Source: Acinetobacter colistiniresistens
Lineage (GTDB): Bacteria > Pseudomonadota > Gammaproteobacteria > Pseudomonadales > Moraxellaceae
Direction of reading: 5' to 3'
DNA length: 64,000 nucleotides
Assembly (NCBI RefSeq): GCF_024582815.1
Contig: NZ_CP102099.1
Coordinates: forward strand, 2,418,001 to 2,482,000
Shown here: positions 7,852 through 16,238 of the stretch, in pieces
Position numbering within the stretch: position 1 is the first letter of the stretch
How the letters are laid out: every line of letters starts with the position of its first letter
The notes under the pieces: generated by a model
Seen by the model: only the letters and a program-made list of their open reading frames with translations
What the model was told of the DNA's origin: nothing
Database searches by the model: none
Made by a program: the position numbers and the translations under genes

Positions 7852-8304
7852 ACTCAAGAAAATAATGAAGAATTTGCACTCGTTACCGATGTTGGAAGTG
7901 ATGGCAACCTTATCGTGGAACAATTTTTAGGATTCGCGAATCGTGATGTAAACGATGAGGAGTTCGAGCAGGTTCTTACAGGCCAGCCTGTGGATGGAAT
8001 TACGGCATATCAGCCAGGTACATACTATAAAATTTCTGCTGATCCTAATTCGATTGATTATAACGAGCCATTCGATATCCATATCCATTTTCAGGAAGGC
8101 CCAACCGTAATTGATGGTGTAAACGGCGCAACCAACGAATCTCTATTAAAAATTTTGATTCACCGCACCAAACTTTTAGATGCGCAGTTCCCATCAGAGC
8201 ACAATAAACAAGCTATTGTTTCACTAGAAAGTGCTTTAAATGCTTTCAATGCACGTACAGCCGAACATCAGGAACGTGGTGTAAAAGGGAAACAAGCAGA
8301 ATAG
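7849..8304 (+). CDS. Acb2/Tad1-type hairpin-domain protein (nucleotide-sponge family)
   Basis: 151 residues. The C-terminal 65 residues show the arrangement common in phage Acb2/Tad1-hairpin proteins: FQEGPT, GVNGATNESLLKILIHR, a proline-containing turn, KQAIVSLESALNAFNART, and ERGVKGK. Known members bind cyclic nucleotide signals and blunt CBASS or Thoeris defence; many longer members with this C-terminus are uncharacterised. Residues 1-80 form a separate beta-rich part of unknown role. Its presence strongly marks the region as phage-derived. Family call is from remembered pattern; ligand binding is inferred. Confidence 0.75.
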   Translation: MTQENNEEFALVTDVGSDGNLIVEQFLGFANRDVNDEEFEQVLTGQPVDGITAYQPGTYYKISADPNSIDYNEPFDIHIHFQEGPTVIDGVNGATNESLLKILIHRTKLLDAQFPSEHNKQAIVSLESALNAFNARTAEHQERGVKGKQAE

Positions 8305-8308
8305 GTTT

Positions 8309-8345
8309 AAAACAAGCCTTGTAATAAGGAATACAAGGCTTGTTT
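8309..8345 (+). terminator. Terminator after the Acb2/Tad1-like gene
   Basis: AAACAAGCCTTGTA pairs with TACAAGGCTTGTTT, a 14-pair stem with a short loop and a weak T tract. Confidence 0.7.
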
Positions 8346-8554
8346 CAGTAGTCGAAATTGTAGTAATGACAAAGGATAGATATGTATTAAATAATCTTAA
8401 AACTTTTAGTAGTAAAATTATTGTAAAAATCATCTATTTTATAAGATTGATTCTTTTATATTCATTGATAAAAACATTTTTGTTTGAGTTTTAATTAATA
8501 ATTTTTGAGATTAATATTGATAAGGTAATAACTTAAAAAACAAAAAGGTGGAAA

Positions 8555-9852
8555 ATGAAAAAATATTTATTCTATTAATTCTGGGGTTGGCAACACCTGT
8601 TCCTATTACATCATATGGAGAACCTATCAGTACGCTTGCTGGGGCGGCATCTGTTAGTTTGACTTTAAATGGAATAAAGGAGATGGTTTCGGACTCAATA
8701 GACAAAGGACAAAATGCTGGTGATTACTTGCTCTTCAAAGGTGGTACCGAATTAAAGAGTGTCATTTCTTCGTGGGAAGCTGCAAATAAGAATCTCTTGG
8801 ATAAAAGTTTTAGTGAATTAAATGAATCTCAAAGAAAGTTCATTAATAATTTAAATGCAACGGCAACTCAGTTGAATTCTGATGTTACTGATCATGCTGA
8901 AACTGCTTTAAGAATTACTGAATTAGCAAATCAAAGTATTCAGGATTTAAGGGTGTTTGATGGAAACTTGGGACTTTTCAGATATTCACCAAGAATAGCG
9001 TATGCTGGTCTGCCGCAAGATATTAATTTTATAATAAGAGGAGTTAATTTTGATAAAGCTGACCCAAAGCTAGTACTTCCTAGTGGAAAAGAGGCAAAAA
9101 GGGTATCTTTAACAAGACAGGAAGCCATTTATACCTTTAGTAGTAATGAATTCAAGTTCGATGATACCAAATCAAGCTTCACAACTTTAAAATTAAAATA
9201 TTTGGCTCCATCTAATTCATTTTGGGGTAAGTTGAAAGATAAATTTGATGGACGAACTTCGATTCAAACTACAGAAATATCAATTCTACAATTACCTATA
9301 AAATTAGGAGATTTTACAGTAAGTTATAAGACAATAGAAAATCTAAAAGAAACATGGGATGGTTCTGGGGTATTCCATTATTCAGGTAAAAACACTAGTC
9401 ATATCCAAAATCAAGGCCCACATGATAACGGATGGAAAATTGTAATTTCGTCTTTAAAAAAAGTTAAAGAGTGGGGGCAAGCAGGTAAAAGTTGCACAGT
9501 TGAATCAATAAATGAATATGGTTTTTCTATTAGAATAGATGTTGGCGTAATTATAAATTTTCCGAGCATTTACGCAGATGCTTATCAGCATTGTCTATAT
9601 AATTGGCAAGAATTCAAGGAATCACAATACGTGAAGGACTCACCTGAAATTGCAGGTAGATTGAGATGGAATGTGGATTCAGCTGTATCTTTACCTGAAA
9701 ATTTGAAATCATTTAAATTGTTTGTTAATACATGGGATGGTAAATCAAAAATATTTAATGGAACAAAAACAGAGACATTTTATTCAATTGAAGAAAGTAA
9801 CGGTTTATTGGTTATTAAACCTAAGATACCTAAAGATTTAAATTCGTTTTAG
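8555..9852 (+). CDS. Exported protein with helical N-domain and IPT-like beta domain; start shifted by one A
   Basis: The frame open to 9852 has an upstream GTG, but the natural start is ATG 8555 after AGGTGG: adding one A to the six-A run at 8558-8563 gives MKKIFILLILGLATPVP, a normal signal peptide ending near SYG, joined to the long frame (about 433 residues). Residues 25-130 are helical and Asn/Glu-rich, 145-230 resemble an IPT/TIG-type fold (YAGLPQDINFIIRGVNFD), and the C-terminus is beta-rich with several Trp. No enzyme motif. It may be a secreted or surface cargo protein of the element; function unknown. Confidence 0.5.
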
Positions 9853-9858
9853 TTTTAA

Positions 9859-9935
9859 TTGGAACAGTCAACTTCATTAAACAATACCCTTAAATAAAAT
9901 AGCCCTAATACACAATATATTGGGGCTTTTTCATG
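9859..9935 (+). promoter_or_regulatory. TTGGAAC-hairpin module 5
   Basis: TTGGAAC at 9859-9865 is 74 bases before ATG 9933. A hairpin AGCCC...GGGCT (9901-9927) ends in TTTTTC right against the start codon; there is no separate ribosome site. Confidence 0.55.
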
Positions 9936-10978
9936 GCTGCTATAAAAGGTCGTAAGACAAAAAAAATTACATACAACCTGTATGAACGGGGACGTATGCA
10001 TTCAGGAAAAGACCGTAGCAATGTTGATATGAAAGAAATGATCAAGCGGATCAATGATCCTACGGTGCAGGATATGATCAAATCTGGAACTTTCTATGGC
10101 TATAACGGGCATGAAATTCGAAAGCGTTATGGAATGAACCCGCCGGACTCGGTCATTATTGATGGAAAAGTTGTCTATTTAGAACGATCAATTCGAACCC
10201 TTGAATCATATGCTCAACCTAATGGGGATGTTACCCACGTTCATGAATTTTTAGAAAATGAATCGGGTGAATATCCGGTGTGGCATGTAAGCATGTGCTC
10301 CGTGTTGCAAAATGGATTACTTCGCCAGCGGGAATTCAATATTTAAAAAAACAAGTAGAAGCTGACCGCAAGAAACAAGTTGGTGCACGATACAAACTTT
10401 CAGATTCTCAAATCCAAGATCAAATAAATCAACAAATTAATGATTTAGAAAGCGGTATGTCCAAGCCCATAGTTGGGAACGTACAAAAAGCAGAACAAGA
10501 AATGATGCGCCGTGCTGAAAAAGTGGCTAAAAAGCACTTTGCTAAGCAATTAAAAGAGCTGAAGGCATTAGAAAATAAACTTCATAAAGTCACTGTACAG
10601 GCGCAATTGGAAGCAGTTCTGCATACATTAAACAAAGATAAGCAAACTCAGGCCAGACGTATGGCTGATCTAGAAAAGTTAAAGCTTACAAAAGAGCTGC
10701 GTAGCCTTATTGAGTCAATACCTGAAAAAAAGGGGATGGAGAAACTTCAAAGCACCAAACGCTTATGTGAATTGATTGAGTTACTTGGTGGAAAGTCCAA
10801 TGAAGTTGTGAATAAACTGTTTCAGTCTATCATTGACGGTGATGTCAAAGTTTCTGTTGAGCTACTACAAAGTGTTCGTAGTGAAGCCGAGAAAAACTTA
10901 GATGATCCACTGTTACTTGAGGCAGTAAATGTCTTGATATCTCAGGTTAATGAGATAGTTGGAACTGAGCAAGCCTAG
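9933..10978 (+). CDS. Phage-island protein with charged helical scaffold-like half; one-base frameshift near 10290
   Basis: The first frame (9933-10346) reads a globular part with GTFYGYNGHEIRKRYGMN and GDVTHVHEFLENESGE. A second frame to 10978 carries a long charged helical region (KKQVEADRKKQ, then MRRAEKVAKKHFAKQLKEL). Adding one A in GTAAG near 10290 joins them as YPVWHVKHVLRVAKWI, giving about 348 residues. Head scaffold or protease-scaffold fusions have this look, but no catalytic set is certain. The last codons contain the TTGGAAC of module 6. Confidence 0.45.
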
Positions 10979-11038
10979 ACAAGAAATAAGCTTTCAAAAT
11001 AGTCCTTAAATGGGCTATTTTTTTGAGTTTTATCAATG
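10959..11038 (+). promoter_or_regulatory. TTGGAAC-hairpin module 6
   Basis: TTGGAAC at 10959-10965 lies inside the end of the preceding gene, 77 bases before ATG 11036. A hairpin AATAGTCC...GGGCTATT (about 10998-11021) ends in a run of T. No clear ribosome site follows. Confidence 0.5.
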
Positions 11039-11974
11039 AACAAGATCGATAATATTTCTAACGATTCTGATGCATTAACCGCAATTGATGCAATGATTTC
11101 AAAATTGGGCAAACAGGTTATTACTGAATGGGATGGTGAAAAGGCCAGCAAAACTTATCAAGAGTATCTATCAAATTTAGATCAATACGATGGAAAACTT
11201 TTAACTGCATCGAAGGCTTACTTCAATGATCACCTCAATGGGAAAGTTGTTAATACAAAAATAGGTTTGGTCCGTATTAATTCAAGATCCCGTGGAAAAG
11301 TGCATGACCGTATGCGGGATGTGAAATATCTTGCAATTCCATATATTCCTAACGTTTTAATGACGGGTGAAGTTGGGGATTTAGTACCTTTAAACAAGGA
11401 GCGTGAAGATAGCGCCGTTGGTTATTATCATTTTACCAAGGGCATAAATCTCAAAGATTTCACATTAAACATAACATTGAAAGTCGCTTTAGATGCTGAC
11501 GGCAATTTATTGTATTTCTTAGGAGCAGCAAAAGAAAAAGCCAACTTACGGTCTATCTCTCATGCTCAAGGCACCACAGACTCTAAAGCTGGCTTTGATT
11601 CTATTGAAGCACAGGAAGATGATGAAATCAATATAGATGTACAAGTTTTAGACAAAGATGGAAATGTCTTAACCGAAGAAGAAGCTGAAGAACTACTTTG
11701 GGAGGATAACCCGAGTAATCGTACGACAATTATAAAAGGGCGAACAAACAACGTTAAAACGGCGAAAGGCACCAAAGTCGCAACAGTTTTTGCCGTAATT
11801 GAATCTGAGCAAGCTATTGCTTCACATACGGCTACAGGCAGTGAAAATCCTAATTATCCGCAAGAGCTGCAACCACGGGACCGCAGCCGTGAGGCATCAC
11901 AAGCATGGGTACAGAAAACATCAAATACACTTGATCCTGAAAGTTTGGGCCGTTCTGGTCGAGCTGATGAATGA
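11036..11974 (+). CDS. LPD3-like phage-island protein
   Basis: 312 residues, soluble. Residues 85-175 (RGKVHDRMRDVKYLAIPYIP, GYYHFTKGINLKDFTLNI, LKVALDADGNLLYFLGA) resemble the LPD3 domain of phage and plasmid polyvalent proteins; this is a pattern resemblance only. The C-terminal 120 residues are acidic then Ser/Thr-rich and probably disordered. The next gene starts inside its last 8 bases. A role as an injected or accessory protein is possible. Confidence 0.45.
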   Translation: MNKIDNISNDSDALTAIDAMISKLGKQVITEWDGEKASKTYQEYLSNLDQYDGKLLTASKAYFNDHLNGKVVNTKIGLVRINSRSRGKVHDRMRDVKYLAIPYIPNVLMTGEVGDLVPLNKEREDSAVGYYHFTKGINLKDFTLNITLKVALDADGNLLYFLGAAKEKANLRSISHAQGTTDSKAGFDSIEAQEDDEINIDVQVLDKDGNVLTEEEAEELLWEDNPSNRTTIIKGRTNNVKTAKGTKVATVFAVIESEQAIASHTATGSENPNYPQELQPRDRSREASQAWVQKTSNTLDPESLGRSGRADE

Positions 11975-12404
11975 TTTACTCACTAAGATTCAACATACAT
12001 GGTCTGAGTTTGATTCATGGGTAATGGATGGAAATTATGAGCACATTCCAGTCGATAAAATCAGTATTGAAAATGCCCCTAAAATCCATGAAAGCAAAAT
12101 TAGCAAAGAGGACCCTATTGTCGTAATAGAAAAGCATGGGAAATACTTTCTTATTGCTGGAATTGATCGTCTTGCATTTGCTAAAAGTCGAAGCGAAAAA
12201 TTCATTCCAGCAATCATTTTTGATGATAAAGATGTGAAAACTTCTATTATTCAAAAGGCAATAAGACAGGCAGGCTCAACCGTGGACCCTGTAGCATTGG
12301 CAGCACTTATTGTCGATGAGTTGGATAAAAGCCTTTTGAAGGGTTTTGATAATGCATCTATTACATATTTAGACATTCTTTATAAAAATAGCTTTACAAA
12401 TTAA
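11967..12404 (+). CDS. ParB/sulfiredoxin-like domain protein
   Basis: 145 residues from ATG 11967, overlapping the previous stop. An in-frame ATG at 11799 only reads through the upstream gene. The core has the ParB N-terminal pattern: EHIPVDKISIENAPKIHE, then EDPIVVIEKHGKYFLIAGIDRLAFAKS and IPAIIFDD. The usual GxHR-type pocket reads AGIDRL here. There is no helix-turn-helix, so it is not a partition protein; ParB-fold enzymes (CTPase, nuclease, kinase types) occur in phage polyvalent genes. A strong terminator follows. Part of its 3' end recurs, decayed, at 13987-14075. Confidence 0.55.
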   Translation: MNDLLTKIQHTWSEFDSWVMDGNYEHIPVDKISIENAPKIHESKISKEDPIVVIEKHGKYFLIAGIDRLAFAKSRSEKFIPAIIFDDKDVKTSIIQKAIRQAGSTVDPVALAALIVDELDKSLLKGFDNASITYLDILYKNSFTN

Positions 12405-12417
12405 TTAGCTATTATCT

Positions 12418-12459
12418 AATAAGCCTAAAAGTTGAGATGAACTTTTAGGCTTATTTTTA
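12418..12459 (+). terminator. Strong terminator after the ParB-like gene
   Basis: AATAAGCCTAAAAGTT pairs perfectly with AACTTTTAGGCTTATT, loop GAGATG, followed by TTTT. Confidence 0.85.
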
Positions 12460-12524
12460 TTGAGATTGATTTATGTAAAAATTTTATATAATTTCTTCTA
12501 AAGTTTCATCAATAGAGCCAAAAA

Positions 12525-13911
12525 ATGGAAATAATAGAAGAATTTTCTATATGTATCAAATGTGTGGATGATGAATTCTTAAAGAATATCATACTTGAAA
12601 AAGATGAAATCCATAATTGCTCTCAATGTAATGAAAGTAACTTAGCAATTGGATTTGTAGACTTGGCTAAATTACTGGAAAGTGTAATAATTGAAAACTT
12701 CACAATAGGCACGTATCAAAAATATTTTAATAAAGGCAAAGGTTTTTCAGAAGAATTCCAGAGGGGAATCCTTCTGCAAGAAGTTATAGATGAAATTTTA
12801 GGACTTGAAGTTAAACATGGAAATGAATTGGTTCAACTTCTTATAGAATCTGAAAGTAGTACTGATCCGAATGATTATGATGACCGTGAAGGTAATTTTT
12901 TTACTGACGATGAAAACTATGTAGAGCTCCAAATTGATAATTTGAATCTTAACGGTGAATGGTATCAACTGATAGAAGAACTTAAAACCCAACGACGTTT
13001 TTTTAGTGACAATGCCAGAAAATTATTTAAATTTCTTTTTGAAGATTTAGATGAGCTCTGGGCATTTATTCCAATTGAAAATAAGTATGATAAGGGGTGG
13101 TTTAGTAGAAAAAAAAGAGATGTAATTGAAACGCTCCCAATAAGCACCAAAATTTATCGAGCGCGTAGGGCAAACTCACTTTCTGAAAGTAAACGTTACT
13201 TATTGAATCCTAATCAAGAACTAGCACCACCGCCTACCGAATATGCTCAACAAGGTCGAATGAATGCTAAAGGTATATCTAATTTTTATGGAGCATTTGA
13301 TATAGACACCTGCATTGCAGAAATGCGACCCTCAATAGGTAGTTTTATTGTAGTAGGTGAGTTTGTAACAACGAGAGAATTAAAAATTTTAAATTTTGAG
13401 TATTTGGAAAATTCTTATGGTCATATTAGCTATTTTCTTCCAGACTACCAAGATCAATCTTCGCGAAGAAAATTTTTGAAAAACTTCATAAATTAATTAG
13501 TACTCCAATTATAAATGGTCACGAGGATGAATATTTAATAACACAAGTTTTAGCTGAATATTTAGCATATATGCATCCAGAAAACTTCGATGGAATTTCA
13601 TTTAAATCTACCCAATCTGAAAATGGTAGTAATATTGTACTTTTCCCAAAAACAATTATACCAGTTGAACGGTATTCTTTAATGATGATAAAGATCTTTT
13701 CGAAATAGATGTAATTTCGATTGAGGATAAACACCCAGAGATCAAGGATGAATTAGATAAATTTAAGGTGAAATTTATTCAAGATAGTGCAAGTCTGCAT
13801 CAAACTCAAAAAGTCGCATATACGTCAATAGAAAAAGCGTTTAAATTTATTGAACGCTCAGGAAAACAAAGTATAGCATTATTGGAAGATATTATAAATG
13901 AGGAGTACTAA
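12525..13911 (+). CDS. HEPN/RES-domain protein with N-terminal zinc-ribbon-like motif; two one-base frameshifts
   Basis: The N-terminus has paired cysteines (CIKC and CSQC), then a helical HEPN/RES N-terminal-type domain, then the RES domain with IYRARRANS, GISNFYGAFDIDTCIAEMRP. The first frame stops at 13496. Adding one T to the five-T run at 13473-13477 continues as KLHKLISTPII; adding one T to the three-T run at 13678-13680 continues to TAA 13909-13911 (about 461 residues). RES domains degrade NAD in toxin-antitoxin systems; HEPN/RES fusions are predicted defence effectors. No antitoxin is evident beside it. It is flanked by the terminator and the decayed ParB-like fragment, so it looks like an inserted cargo gene. 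Confidence 0.65.
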
Positions 13912-13986
13912 CTAGATAGATTCAAAAAGGAACTCTTTTAAAATTTTAAGAAATATTCCATGGATTAAGGTGTTAAACGCCTAAGC

Positions 13987-14075
13987 ATTCAAAAAGTAGT
14001 AAACTAGCAGGCACAACTGTAGACTCTGTGACATTGATAGCAAATATTGTTGATGAGTTAGATAAAATTTTGACT
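13987..14075 (+). pseudogene. Decayed copy of the 3' end of the ParB-like gene
   Basis: The bases match 12249-12339 in order with many substitutions and a shift. Reading from 14001 gives KLAGTTVDSVTLIANIVDELDKIL, against RQAGSTVDPVALAALIVDEL then DKSLL in the intact gene. There is no start and no upstream part. It follows the HEPN/RES gene closely, so the two copies bracket that gene. Confidence 0.65.
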
Positions 14076-14183
14076 ATTAGACTATTTGGCTACTTAAAAT
14101 TATTCTCTATATCGCTTATTATTAGATATCTATATCAATTAATAAATATAGATATATATTAAATTTAATAGAAGGGGTGTCTT

Positions 14184-14554
14184 ATGAATGATTTTGAAAA
14201 ACTATGTTATCGGAAAAGAATAAATATCATCAAAAATTTGGAGTATTGCCAGATATTATTGTAATCTCAAAAGGTGACGATAATGATTTATATGAAGATT
14301 TACTTAGTTCTTTTGGTGGTGTTGTCCCAAGGAAAAGAGATTTTGAGAACTGCAAAATTATTGTTGTAAATGAGTATCTTCAACAACCAGAATGCTATGA
14401 AGAAAATGACATTAAATTATTGTTAGAAAAACAGTCTATCAATCCTAAGATAGATTTCATTGAAAAAGTATTACCAGAAGAATCATCTAAAACTAAAAAT
14501 AGCAATGAAGGTAAAGAAAAACTGAAAAGTTGTATATTTCAAGCTCCATTTTGA
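14184..14554 (+). CDS. Small unknown protein, start frame shifted by one A
   Basis: ATG 14184 has a good ribosome site (GAAGGGGTG). The frame shifts after MNDFEK; adding one A to the five-A run at 14197-14201 joins it to the long frame (MLSEKNKYHQKFGV onward) to give about 124 residues. The body has alternating strands and helices (VLPDIIVISKGDD, FENCKIIVVNEYL), like a small Rossmann-type fold. Could pair with the HEPN/RES gene, but nothing shows this. Unknown. Confidence 0.45.
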
Positions 14555-14608
14555 ATGGCTTTAGTTCGCTGTAACAATTACTAAAGTAGTGATTAGAATT
14601 TAGTGGGA

Positions 14609-14682
14609 TTGGAACTTACTAAATTTTATTTAAAAATTAGTGAAAAATAGCTCTATCAATATAGGGCTATTTTCATTTCATG
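14609..14682 (+). promoter_or_regulatory. TTGGAAC-hairpin module 7
   Basis: TTGGAAC at 14609-14615 is 71 bases before ATG 14680. A hairpin AAATAGCTCTAT...ATAGGGCTATTT (14645-14672) sits 7 bases from the start codon. No usual ribosome site. Confidence 0.55.
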
Positions 14683-15507
14683 GCAGACTTGTCACGAGCT
14701 CAAGCAGCCAATGCTCCAGAGACTACACAGCCAGAGGACTACAGTTCTGATCCCTTTTATGGCTATGTTTCTAAGCATAAGTTTGCAGAGTTTAACTTTT
14801 GTACGATTACGCGGGACGAAAACACAAATGAGCCTGTAGTTGCAATGGATGCGACAAAGCCAACTATTAGAGCTTTTCTAACAGATGGTGATAGTACCTT
14901 CGAGAGCCAATGGCAAACGCCCTTTGAGAATTCAAATCCTGAGTTAAAAATGCCTATGTTAATGGCTGGCCTACAAACAGGGCAGACTGTAGCTTCAATT
15001 GGTATCATGGGTGGTGCTGTATTAGGTGAGATGTCAAAAGGTCTTGGTTCAGCCATGCAGCCCATAGCAGATTTTGCAAAACAAGTTGAAGGCAAAACTA
15101 ATCTCAACAAAGTTAACACTACTCAAGTATTTCTCTCCACAGCTTCAGTACATCTCAACTTAAGTATTTTTTTTATTGCCTTAAAAGATGCACGAAAAGA
15201 AGTCGAAGAAAAATTAATGCATCTTCAGTCATGGTCATTGCCGCAGCATTTATCTCAAGGGACTGTTTTGACTGATTTGGCAAATCAAGGAATAGAGGGC
15301 TTATTCTCTGGAATCATCCCTCCTTATTTGTCACTCACAACGCATGGCAAAACATTTTTGCCCTTTATCTTGCAAAGTGTTTCTGCGCCGATTGTTGCTC
15401 CAATTGATGAAAATGGAAATCGACTAAGCCTGACAGTGAATCTAAGCCTTATTAGCCGAACAGCTTGGGATGCCCAAGATGTTCGTAATTTATATACCGT
15501 AAATTAA
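14680..15507 (+). CDS. Phage baseplate/tail-type structural protein (tentative)
   Basis: 275 residues, no signal peptide. A central Gly/Ala-rich helix (TGQTVASIGIMGGAVLGEMSKG) is followed by TTQVFLSTASVHLNLSIFFIALKDARKEVEEKL, a Trp-Ser-Leu-Pro strand, and a C-terminal SLTVNLSLISRTAWDAQDVRNLY. The order of elements recalls tail-tube cap or baseplate proteins of contractile phages, but this is an impression, not a motif match. It is directly followed by a gene resembling a tail chaperone. Confidence 0.4.
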   Translation: MADLSRAQAANAPETTQPEDYSSDPFYGYVSKHKFAEFNFCTITRDENTNEPVVAMDATKPTIRAFLTDGDSTFESQWQTPFENSNPELKMPMLMAGLQTGQTVASIGIMGGAVLGEMSKGLGSAMQPIADFAKQVEGKTNLNKVNTTQVFLSTASVHLNLSIFFIALKDARKEVEEKLMHLQSWSLPQHLSQGTVLTDLANQGIEGLFSGIIPPYLSLTTHGKTFLPFILQSVSAPIVAPIDENGNRLSLTVNLSLISRTAWDAQDVRNLYTVN

Positions 15508-15517
15508 GAGGATCAAT

Positions 15518-15919
15518 ATGTTAGTTTTTGACCCTATCCCCATTGGTGAAAACGCCTATCAATTAACTGAACTTACTTTCAATGATGCTTTAAAAGTTTC
15601 AGCAATAGACTATAAGTTAAATGAAAAACGTATTTCTGCATTCTTAGGACATGCATTAGGTAATCAGACTTTGCCTTTGTCGCTGACTGCCCAAGAACGA
15701 TACTTTCTCATGTTGAAATATGTGCAAACACAAACTAATACACTGTTCTCAAGTGAAGTAAATTTTGAAAATTGCTTTAGATCAGAACAGAATTGGCTTT
15801 CTCAAGTCTCTGAAAATGGGGTAACTGTTAGGCAACTTATTGGTGCTGAGGCGAAAACTAAAAAATGCCAATTTGTAAGAATTGGCATTTTTTACACTAT
15901 ACTTTTGCTCTCTTTCTAA
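15518..15919 (+). CDS. Phage tail-assembly-chaperone-like protein, apparently truncated
   Basis: 133 residues after a good ribosome site (AAGAGGATCAAT). Residues 1-105 are phage-like (ENAYQLTELTFNDALKVSAID, LSLTAQERYFLMLKYVQTQ). From residue about 115 the frame reads through a terminator palindrome and becomes a hydrophobic tail (FVRIGIFYTILLLSF), which is unlikely to be native. The gene therefore probably lost its 3' end where the PAAR module joins. Confidence 0.45.
   Translation: MLVFDPIPIGENAYQLTELTFNDALKVSAIDYKLNEKRISAFLGHALGNQTLPLSLTAQERYFLMLKYVQTQTNTLFSSEVNFENCFRSEQNWLSQVSENGVTVRQLIGAEAKTKKCQFVRIGIFYTILLLSF
15861..15893. terminator. Bidirectional terminator between phage-like genes and PAAR module
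   Basis: AAAAATGCCAATT pairs with AATTGGCATTTTT. It serves the minus-strand PAAR operon and lies inside the 3' end of the plus-strand frame. Confidence 0.8.
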
Positions 15920-16238
15920 AGAGAACGATTAATAAAGCTATAAATGAACAAAGAGCAAAAATGAAATATACTGGCCCAAAGAAAATATTTTTATCAAATC
16001 CTAAGAAAATAAAAGAATCTAAAAATTCCTGCTGAGTGTGGCCAATATAGGTTTTACCGAAAACAAACCAGTTTAGAAGAAACGCTATAAATGCATTCAA
16101 AGATATTATGGCTAAGATCCTGATAACTAGATCTTTGATATAGCTTGTTAGCGTAATAGAACAAGTTAAAATTAATACACTAAAAACAGTGGCATACACT
16201 GCTATCCAATATTGCACCTCTGGTGATTCAATTTGCAT
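15897..16238 (-). CDS. Multi-pass membrane protein, candidate immunity to the PAAR-linked effector
   Basis: 113 residues with three or four hydrophobic segments (about 11-33, 38-62 and 90-108). The ATG follows the effector stop with no gap, and the ribosome site GGAGGA lies in the effector's last codons. In type VI cargo operons the gene right behind the effector is normally its immunity gene. A membrane location suggests the effector acts at or across the inner membrane. Family not recognised. Confidence 0.6.
   Translation of the reverse strand: MQIESPEVQYWIAVYATVFSVLILTCSITLTSYIKDLVIRILAIISLNAFIAFLLNWFVFGKTYIGHTQQEFLDSFIFLGFDKNIFFGPVYFIFALCSFIALLIVLFRKRAKV

Noticed and set aside
11799..11966. 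Upstream in-frame start for the ParB-like gene
   Set aside because: This part only reads through the end of the LPD3-like gene in another frame; ATG 11967 overlaps the stop in the usual coupled manner.
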